From Dehalococcoidales bacterium (lineage in GTDB: Bacteria > Chloroflexota > Dehalococcoidia > Dehalococcoidales > UBA5760): a stretch of DNA of 13,702 bases. The stretch spans positions 1 through 13,702 of the forward strand of contig JAQTTS010000030.1 of the NCBI GenBank assembly GCA_028710655.1, read 5' to 3'. How positions within the stretch are numbered: the first letter of the stretch is position 1; every line of letters starts with the position of its first letter. Below, piece by piece: positions 9,251-13,702 of this stretch. The notes under the pieces were generated by a model, which saw only the letters and a program-made list of their open reading frames with translations, was not told where the DNA came from and did not search any database. A program made the position numbers and the translations under genes.

Positions 9251-9282
9251 ATACGGTATACGGCAACCACCTACCGTATGCC
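9251..9282. repeat. Inverted-repeat cluster at the predicted start of the minus-strand operon
   Basis: ATACGGTA (9251-9258) and TACCGTAT (9272-9279) form a perfect eight-base inverted repeat. A second, overlapping pairing is GGTATACGGCA (9255-9265) with TACCGTATGCC (9272-9282), nine of eleven matched around six bases. The core ATACGG thus occurs twice directly and once inverted. The cluster begins two bases after the -10 and covers the predicted +1, a position typical of a repressor operator; it could also fold as a hairpin at the 5' end of the mRNA. Confidence 0.55.
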
Positions 9283-9284
9283 AT

Positions 9285-9314
9285 ATTATAATGAATACTG
9301 TGATACAATGTCAA
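9285..9314 (-). promoter_or_regulatory. Consensus promoter of the 9226-2238 gene string
   Basis: On the minus strand TTGACA (9309-9314) and TATAAT (9285-9290), both full consensus, are 18 bases apart. The predicted start is near 9278, about 50 bp before the ATG of the 882-residue protein. It is the best promoter in the window by sequence. The inverted repeat at +1 and the direct repeats running upstream from the -35 suggest that it is controlled rather than constitutive. Confidence 0.8.
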
Positions 9315-9364
9315 AGGCATTCAGGGGCGTTGAACAGATATCAAAGCGATTCAGGAGCATTAAA
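9311..9364. repeat. Two 24-bp direct repeats with 30-bp period at and upstream of the -35
   Basis: The segments 9311-9334 and 9341-9364 agree at 19 of 24 positions; the shared core is TCAAAG, two bases, ATTCAGG, one base, GC, one base, TT. The period of 30 bp is close to three helical turns, so proteins bound to both copies would sit on the same face of the DNA. The inner copy overlaps the -35 of the operon promoter by four bases. This is the usual geometry for an activator site; the binding protein is unknown. Confidence 0.55.
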
Positions 9365-9395
9365 AGCTGTTTGTATTTCTCGATAATGCTGAGTC

Positions 9396-9417
9396 ATAAA
9401 ATATTACGCTATTTTAT
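9396..9417. repeat. AT-rich 8-bp inverted repeat
   Basis: ATAAAATA (9396-9403) and TATTTTAT (9410-9417) are perfect inverted copies around the six-base loop TTACGC. It lies about 80-110 bp upstream of the operon -35. It could be a protein-binding palindrome. As a terminator for the surE-M16 transcript it is weak, because the stem is entirely A-T. Confidence 0.35.
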
Positions 9418-9643
9418 AGTCTAAGCGGCCGTGTTTATTGGTTAAGCAGCGAAGGCCGTTACCGATAAGCGTAGGTAAAAAGGCTTGAGGGGATAGAAGC
9501 GTGTTAATTCTGGCGGTTGAATACTGGCTTGAGTACTGCTTTAGTCTGCCTCTTAGATATAGACAGGGAGCTCCTCAAGGAATCGATGACAGCTTGATTA
9601 TCATCAGGTGTGATATCCCCGCTAGCTAGGAAGGCATGTGAGC
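9418..9643 (-). other. Gene-free stretch with an open, startless frame
   Basis: No gene with a credible start is present between the M16 peptidase stop and the operon control region. On the minus strand one frame is open from 9713, inside the peptidase gene, to a TAA at 9504. The part beyond the peptidase stop reads like real protein (for example GDITPDDNQAVIDSL, then SISKRQTKAVLKPVF). Its only start-like codon is a TTG at 9578 without a ribosome-binding site, giving 24 residues. It may be the tail of a decayed gene or chance. No terminator hairpin for the peptidase is obvious here. Confidence 0.3.
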
Positions 9644-10906
9644 TTACAGCTTTAGGAGTTCTTCCAGCGGCGTATCCTCGGCGACAGGACCAACCACGGC
9701 CAGACGGAGTCTCTTACCGTCTATCAACTCTTGGGCCAGCTTCTTTAACTCCTCGGCAGTGATGGCGTCGATAATAGCGGTTACCTCTTCTGTGGTTAAA
9801 ATACGCCTGGTAAGAGTTTCCTGACCTCCTAACCAGCCGACGACGTTATGGCTGTCTTCCATTCTGAGCAGCAGCTGTCCTTTTGAAAGCTCTTTAGCCC
9901 GTGACAGCTCGACCTCGGGTACTTTTTCCTTAATCCGGTTAAGCTGCTCGAGGATGGCTTTTATAGCGGTGGTCAGATTTCTGGTATCTACCCCGGCGTA
10001 TATTGTCAGCGATCCGGAGTCGAGAAAGTGCTCGTTATAGCTGTGAATGCTGTAGACCAGCCCCAGCCGGTCGCGAATCTCGGTAAACAATCGGCTGCTC
10101 ATGCCCTGGCCGAGGACAGTATTGAGCAGGTCGAGTTTAAAGCGTTGTGGATGAAGGAGCGGTAATCCCGGCAGCGCCAGGCAGAGGTGGGACTGTTCGA
10201 TATCCCGCTTCTCTATTACGACACGCTGGAATGGTGTCGGCTGATAGTCGGAATAGCTGGCACGCGTCTTACGACTGGCCCAGCTACCCATTACCTGATC
10301 AACCGAGTTAACTGCTTTCTGGTGCCGGATATTGCCGGCGATAGCGACCACGGTATTATCCGGCTGGTACTGGCGGTCGAGGTAATCGAGCATTGCTTCT
10401 CTGGTGATATTGGCTACTGATTCTCTGCTACCGGCTACGTCACGGCCCAAGGGATGGTTAGGCCAGAGAAGCCCGTCGATGAGTATATTGGCTTCCTGTG
10501 AAGGGGAGTCCTTGCACATATTGATTTCTTCGATAATAACCTGCCGCTCCTTAGTTATCTCTTCCGGGTCGAACCGGGGGTTTAGCAGCATATCGGTGAG
10601 TACCTCCAGGGCCAGCGGGAAGTGTTGCTGGGTAACCTTACACCAATAGACGGTTATCTCCTTGTCCGTACCGCCGTTTAAGATTCCGCCGATGCCTTCG
10701 ATTGCTGCTGAGATTTCCCCGGGGGAGGGGTACTTCGAGCTACCCTTGAAGAGAATATGCTCGATAAAGTGAGAGGTACCGGCTTCGGCATCGGACTCGT
10801 ACCGGGAGCCGGTGCCGACAAAGAAGCTGATGCATACCGAGCGCGTGTGTGGCATGGTTGAGGTCACCAGCCGCAAGCCGTTATCAAGGGTAGTCTTCTG
10901 GTACAA
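9644..10906 (-). CDS. M16-family zinc peptidase (processing-peptidase type)
   Basis: This is a single-unit member of the insulinase/mitochondrial-processing-peptidase family, 420 residues with the start used here. The inverted zinc motif HxxEH is HFIEH (H46, E49, H50), and the third ligand is E126 in VIIEEINM, 76 residues on as the family requires. The C-terminal inactive half carries the usual GLVYSIHSY segment. The start is TTG at 10904-10906, giving MYQKTTLDNGLRLV, the normal N-terminus. A longer reading from a TTG at 10930 would place the strong GGAGGT ribosome site inside the coding region and adds an unrelated MILFGGGP. It follows surE by 64 bp in the same direction. Related bacterial proteins act in peptide turnover or processing; no signal peptide is seen, so the cytosol is likely. 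The substrate is unknown. Confidence 0.93.
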   Translation of the reverse strand: MYQKTTLDNGLRLVTSTMPHTRSVCISFFVGTGSRYESDAEAGTSHFIEHILFKGSSKYPSPGEISAAIEGIGGILNGGTDKEITVYWCKVTQQHFPLALEVLTDMLLNPRFDPEEITKERQVIIEEINMCKDSPSQEANILIDGLLWPNHPLGRDVAGSRESVANITREAMLDYLDRQYQPDNTVVAIAGNIRHQKAVNSVDQVMGSWASRKTRASYSDYQPTPFQRVVIEKRDIEQSHLCLALPGLPLLHPQRFKLDLLNTVLGQGMSSRLFTEIRDRLGLVYSIHSYNEHFLDSGSLTIYAGVDTRNLTTAIKAILEQLNRIKEKVPEVELSRAKELSKGQLLLRMEDSHNVVGWLGGQETLTRRILTTEEVTAIIDAITAEELKKLAQELIDGKRLRLAVVGPVAEDTPLEELLKL

Positions 10907-10912
10907 TGGTCC

Positions 10913-10918
10913 ACCTCC
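10913..10918 (-). promoter_or_regulatory. Ribosome-binding site that fixes the M16 peptidase start
   Basis: GGAGGT on the minus strand lies six bases before the TTG at 10904-10906. It decides between this start and an upstream TTG at 10930, which has no such site. Confidence 0.8.
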
Positions 10919-10970
10919 AAATAGTATCAATCAGGCCTTTATCAGAATAATACCGGGTTAGGTTCTGGGA

Positions 10971-11750
10971 CTAGCTTTTCTGTAGTTCATTAAAGAGTTC
11001 TGCGCACAGGCCGTCCGGTATCCGGGGTGATGGCTTGTTCAGGAGCTCCGTATGCAAGGGTGTAATGGAAATACTGCCCCTCTCAATAGCATGGATGTCG
11101 GTATCTTCTTCAGCATCTCTTTTTATCTTCTGGCGTACCAGCCAGTAGTAGGCCTTTTTGCCGTCGTGTCCTTCCTCGACGGTATCGATATGACTGCGGC
11201 TGGCCAGTCGGGTTATCTTTATGCCCGTGGTCTTTTCCAGGGGTAGACCGGGTAGATTTACGTTGAGAAAACCGTTGCCGGGCATAGCATCGCCGGTTAG
11301 CTTCTCCGCCAGTAAAGCCGCTAATCTTGCGGCGTTGTCCAGGTAGAGATTATCCAGGGAGTCTATTGAGATGGCCAGAGCCGGTGAACCGCGCAGGTAT
11401 CCCTGGAGGGCGGCTCCTACCGTTCCCGATATGAGGACATCGTCACCCATGTTTGGTCCTGAGTTTATCCCGGATACGACCAGGTCGACCTTATGTTTAA
11501 GCAGCTTGCCTAGGCCGAGGATAACGCTATCCGCCGGTGTACCCTCTACCGAGTAGGACTCTACATCGGCCACCAGTGGCCGCATCTTCTGCACCCGTAG
11601 CGGCTGACGCAGTGTGATTGCGGTGCCCAGGGCACTCTGCTCTCTATCCGGAGCGACTACGGCTACCCGGCCGATTTTTTGCAGCTCCTTAACCAGCCTC
11701 CATAGCCCGGGGGCAAAGATGCCATCGTCATTGGTCACTAGTATTTCCAT
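10971..11750 (-). CDS. surE: 5'/3'-nucleotidase SurE
   Basis: SurE removes phosphate from nucleoside 5'- and 3'-monophosphates (and short polyphosphate in some species) and is linked to stationary-phase survival and nucleotide turnover. At 259 residues the length is normal. The metal site is complete: D8 and D9 in TNDDG, S39 in REQSALGTAI, and N96 in SGINSGPN. The segments EGTPADSV (69-76) and SGTVGAA (108-114) are also as expected. The ATG at 11748-11750 gives the canonical MEILVTNDDG; no clear ribosome-binding site precedes it, only a weak A-rich stretch. It is divergent from hpt across 111 bp and upstream of the M16 peptidase, with which it is probably co-transcribed. Its place opposite hpt and ade fits a shared nucleotide-recycling role, which is inference. 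Confidence 0.96.
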   Translation of the reverse strand: MEILVTNDDGIFAPGLWRLVKELQKIGRVAVVAPDREQSALGTAITLRQPLRVQKMRPLVADVESYSVEGTPADSVILGLGKLLKHKVDLVVSGINSGPNMGDDVLISGTVGAALQGYLRGSPALAISIDSLDNLYLDNAARLAALLAEKLTGDAMPGNGFLNVNLPGLPLEKTTGIKITRLASRSHIDTVEEGHDGKKAYYWLVRQKIKRDAEEDTDIHAIERGSISITPLHTELLNKPSPRIPDGLCAELFNELQKS

Positions 11751-11772
11751 TGTCAGCGCTTTCTTTATGTCT

Positions 11773-11802
11773 AGTTTAGCATAGCACGGCTGGCGGCAGC
11801 AA
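11773..11802 (-). promoter_or_regulatory. Possible surE promoter
   Basis: On the minus strand TTGCTG (11797-11802) and TAAACT (11773-11778) are 18 bases apart, four of six consensus matches each. The predicted start would be about 16 bp before the surE ATG. It is the best candidate I found but it is not strong. Confidence 0.35.
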
Positions 11803-11821
11803 AGAATGGCGGTATACCGGC

Positions 11822-11850
11822 TGGACAGGCATTAGCATAAATATTATAAT
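11822..11850 (+). promoter_or_regulatory. hpt promoter implying a leaderless transcript
   Basis: TGGACA (11822-11827) and a perfect TATAAT (11845-11850) are 17 bases apart. Transcription should begin about 11856-11858, only four to six bases before the hpt ATG at 11862. No Shine-Dalgarno sequence could fit in so short a leader, and none is seen. Confidence 0.7.
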
Positions 11851-11861
11851 CTCAACTGACG

Positions 11862-12395
11862 ATGAGTTCTCAAACTGAACCCCGGATACTTTTTACCAGA
11901 GGTGAAATAACAGCTGCCGTAAGGAGACTTTCGGCTGAGATTGGCAGAGATTACCGGGGAAGGTGTCCCCTGCTGGTAGGCATTCTTAAAGGTTCCTTTA
12001 TCTTCATGGCTGATCTGGTGCGGTCTCTTAATTTGCCGCTTGAGGTGGATTTTATTAAGCTCTCCAGCTATGGTCGGGGTAGGGAGAGTTCGGGAAAGGT
12101 CAGGGTGGTCAAAGGTCTTTCCTCTCCTGTTAAGGGCAGGGACGTGCTGGTGGTTGAGGACATCGTGGATACCGGCATAACTCTTTCCTTTCTGCTGGAC
12201 TACCTGAAGAAGAAAAAGCCGGCTTCGCTGCGGCTCTGTGCTCTTATGGATAAGCCCTCACGGCGGCAGTTACCGCTTACCATTGACTATCTGGGCTTTA
12301 CTATTCCCGATAGATTTATCGTCGGTTACGGCATAGACTGGGATGAGAAGTTCCGTTACCTGGCCGATATCTGCTATCTGGATGATGAGCAATGA
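11862..12395 (+). CDS. hpt: Hypoxanthine phosphoribosyltransferase
   Basis: The enzyme joins hypoxanthine (often also guanine) to PRPP to make IMP or GMP in the cytosol, a purine-salvage step. The 177-residue length fits the bacterial family. The PRPP-binding signature is VLVVEDIVDTGITL (95-108). The pyrophosphate loop is LKGS (42-45), the flexible-loop pair is SSY (68-70), and the purine-recognition lysine is in LMDKP (K131). The segment PDRFIVGYGIDWDEKFR (149-165) completes the active site. The ATG at 11862 gives the familiar MSSQTEPRILFT N-terminus; the promoter leaves almost no leader, so translation is probably leaderless. It is followed after 58 bp by adenine deaminase, whose product hypoxanthine is its substrate. 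Confidence 0.96.
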   Translation: MSSQTEPRILFTRGEITAAVRRLSAEIGRDYRGRCPLLVGILKGSFIFMADLVRSLNLPLEVDFIKLSSYGRGRESSGKVRVVKGLSSPVKGRDVLVVEDIVDTGITLSFLLDYLKKKKPASLRLCALMDKPSRRQLPLTIDYLGFTIPDRFIVGYGIDWDEKFRYLADICYLDDEQ

Positions 12396-12446
12396 AACCG
12401 GAAATGATATTGGAAAGTAGACCTGCCGTAGTTTCCCGGCTGTATT

Positions 12447-12453
12447 AAAAGGG
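12447..12453 (+). promoter_or_regulatory. Ribosome-binding site near the adenine deaminase start
   Basis: AAAAGGG directly abuts the ATG at 12454 but is six bases from an in-frame TTG at 12460. The spacing favours the TTG, which would shorten the protein by two residues. Confidence 0.4.
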
Positions 12454-13702
12454 ATGAGCTTGAGCAAAGAGCGTTTGATTTCAGTGGCCAGAGGGCAGCA
12501 TCCTGCTGACCTGATCCTGGCTAATGGCAGGGTGGTCAATGTCTTCAATGGTGAGATTGAGTCGACCAATGTGGCTATCTGCGGTGGCAGGATCGCCAGT
12601 ATAGGAGACTACCGTGAGGCAAAAGAGGTCATTGATTTAGGGAATAGATACATTATTCCCGGCCTGATTAACGGGCATACTCACCTGGAAAGCTCGATGC
12701 TCAGTGTTGATCAGTATGCTCGTGCCGTGGTACCGCGTGGAACGCTGGCGGTGGTGACTGACCTTCACGAAATAGCTAATGTCTGCGGTCTTAATGGCAT
12801 CCGGTATGTAATGGATCGTGCACGCCGCCTGCCCCTGGAGCTTTACCTGATGGCTCCTTCCTGCGTGCCGGCGACCCATCTGGAGACCTCGGGGGCAAGC
12901 CTGGGACCTGCTGATATTAGAAAGGTGCTTCGCTGGCGTAGCTGTATCGGGTTGGGAGAAGTGATGAACTTCCCCGGCGTGCTGGCCGGTGACGGGAATG
13001 TACTCAAGAAAATCGACTCGGTGGGGAGGAAGGCGGTTGATGGCCATGCTCCGGGATTGGGCGGCAGGGACTTAAATGCTTATATTGCGGCCGGTATTGG
13101 TTCCGATCATGAGTCGGTATCTCTCGATGAGGCCGGGGAGAAACTAGGTCGCGGCATGTATCTTATGATACGAGAGGGTTCCTCGGAGAAGAACCTGGAT
13201 GCTCTACTTCCCCTGGTCAGTGACAGGACCTATTCTCGGTGTCTCTTCGTTGTCGATGACCGCAACTGTGTTGACCTGCTTGGGGATGGCGATATTGATG
13301 CTGTGGTACGTAAGGCGATCAGGCGGGGCCTTGATCCGGTGCGCGCAATCCAGATGGCGACCATAAATGCCGCTGTTTACTTTCGCCTGAATGCACTTGG
13401 GGCGGTCGCCCCAGGCTACCTGGCAAATCTGATGGTTAGCGAAGAACTGACTGATTTACGGGCGGATATGGTGTTCTACCGGGGTACGCTGGTAGCCAGA
13501 AAGGGAGAGCCGTTGTTTGCTATCCGTAAAGAGAGAAATACGGAGCTGACTCGTACAGTAAACATTAAGCCCTATGATTTGGAGTCCCTGCGGCTTTTCC
13601 CGGCCGGGTATACCGAGCCGGTCATTGAGATCATTCCCGGCCAGATAATTACCCGGAAAAGGATGGAGCGGGTTATTACTAGAGATGGTGTTATTGTGCC
13701 GG
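12454..13702 (+). CDS. ade: Adenine deaminase, 3' end cut by the window
   Basis: The enzyme converts adenine to hypoxanthine and ammonia with a metal centre of the amidohydrolase superfamily. About 416 residues are present; the family usually has near 570-600, so the C-terminal part is missing. Metal and active-site elements are GHTHLESS (74-81, H75 and H77), DLHEIANV (103-110), the bridging glutamate E169 in GLGEVMN, H198 in DGHAPGLGG, H219 in SDHES, and the aspartates in VVDDRN (267-271). Most adenine deaminases have DDRHP at the last site, so N271 in place of histidine is unusual, and a nearby GHID is GDID. The deeply conserved SCVPAT (136-141) and ETSGA segments are intact. It lies 58 bp after hpt and probably shares its transcript, which makes a two-step salvage route from adenine to IMP. 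The start may be the TTG at 12460 instead. Confidence 0.92.
   Translation, partial: MSLSKERLISVARGQHPADLILANGRVVNVFNGEIESTNVAICGGRIASIGDYREAKEVIDLGNRYIIPGLINGHTHLESSMLSVDQYARAVVPRGTLAVVTDLHEIANVCGLNGIRYVMDRARRLPLELYLMAPSCVPATHLETSGASLGPADIRKVLRWRSCIGLGEVMNFPGVLAGDGNVLKKIDSVGRKAVDGHAPGLGGRDLNAYIAAGIGSDHESVSLDEAGEKLGRGMYLMIREGSSEKNLDALLPLVSDRTYSRCLFVVDDRNCVDLLGDGDIDAVVRKAIRRGLDPVRAIQMATINAAVYFRLNALGAVAPGYLANLMVSEELTDLRADMVFYRGTLVARKGEPLFAIRKERNTELTRTVNIKPYDLESLRLFPAGYTEPVIEIIPGQIITRKRMERVITRDGVIVP

Noticed and set aside
9239..9424. 61-codon plus-strand frame starting with TTG in the control region
   Set aside because: It runs through the promoter, inverted repeat and direct repeats of the opposite operon and lacks a ribosome-binding site. 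Its internal ten-residue repeat simply reflects the 30-bp DNA repeat.
9227..9430. Archaeal NrpR operator GGAA-N6-TTCC in the operon or nrpR promoter
   Set aside because: I looked in 9227-9430 and 3234-3314 and found no match.
9422..9459. CGGCC/GGCCG pair as a terminator for the surE-M16 transcript
   Set aside because: The stem is only five bases with a 23-base loop and no T-run follows on the minus strand.
11810..11819. Palindrome CGGTATACCG between surE and hpt, similar to the operon palindrome
   Set aside because: The same ten bases also occur inside the hisH coding region (near 4340), and the resemblance to the 9251-9282 cluster is only partial, so a shared operator is not supported.

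Overview
The window looks like a chromosomal segment of an anaerobic bacterium, most plausibly a member of the Chloroflexota close to class Dehalococcoidia. This rests on gene content and protein character: an archaeal-type NrpR nitrogen regulator in an otherwise bacterial setting, a stand-alone FMN glutamate-synthase-like protein, and frequent TTG starts with strong Shine-Dalgarno sites. I made no database comparison, so the lineage is inference. Base composition looks moderate and even throughout, and I see no transposase, integrase, tRNA, rRNA or CRISPR array.

Layout. (1) Positions 1-2207, plus strand: the class I heat-shock operon groES-groEL. It has a good sigma-A-type promoter, a perfect CIRCE operator at the expected transcription start, and a strong hairpin after groEL. 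(2) Positions 2238-9226, minus strand: five co-directional genes. In transcription order they are a KaiC-like/PPDK-like fusion protein, an FMN glutamate-synthase-domain protein, hisH, hisF and nrpR. The groEL hairpin lies between the convergent groEL and nrpR and has a T-run in both orientations, so it can end both transcripts. (3) Positions 9227-9643: a gene-free region. It holds a promoter with both consensus hexamers, an inverted repeat at the predicted start, two 24-bp direct repeats 30 bp apart running upstream from the -35, and an unexplained open frame. (4) Positions 9644-11750, minus strand: surE followed by an M16 zinc peptidase. (5) Positions 11751-11861: a divergent promoter region. 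(6) Positions 11862-13702, plus strand: hpt (predicted leaderless) and an adenine deaminase gene cut by the window edge.

How they fit together. groES/groEL form the chaperonin. HisF/HisH form imidazole glycerol phosphate synthase, which uses glutamine and makes histidine precursor plus AICAR. The glutamate-synthase-like flavoprotein and the 2-oxoglutarate-responsive NrpR family add a nitrogen theme to the same gene string. The large fusion protein is the least understood member. Adenine deaminase and Hpt are successive purine-salvage steps (adenine to hypoxanthine to IMP), and SurE across the divergent promoter is a nucleotidase, so 10971-13702 has a nucleotide-recycling character.

The most interesting parts are the five-gene minus-strand string with its structured promoter, the KaiC-like/ATP-grasp fusion that lacks a Walker A and a phosphohistidine domain, and the probable self-control of nrpR. 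The first 62 bases hold nothing I can name.
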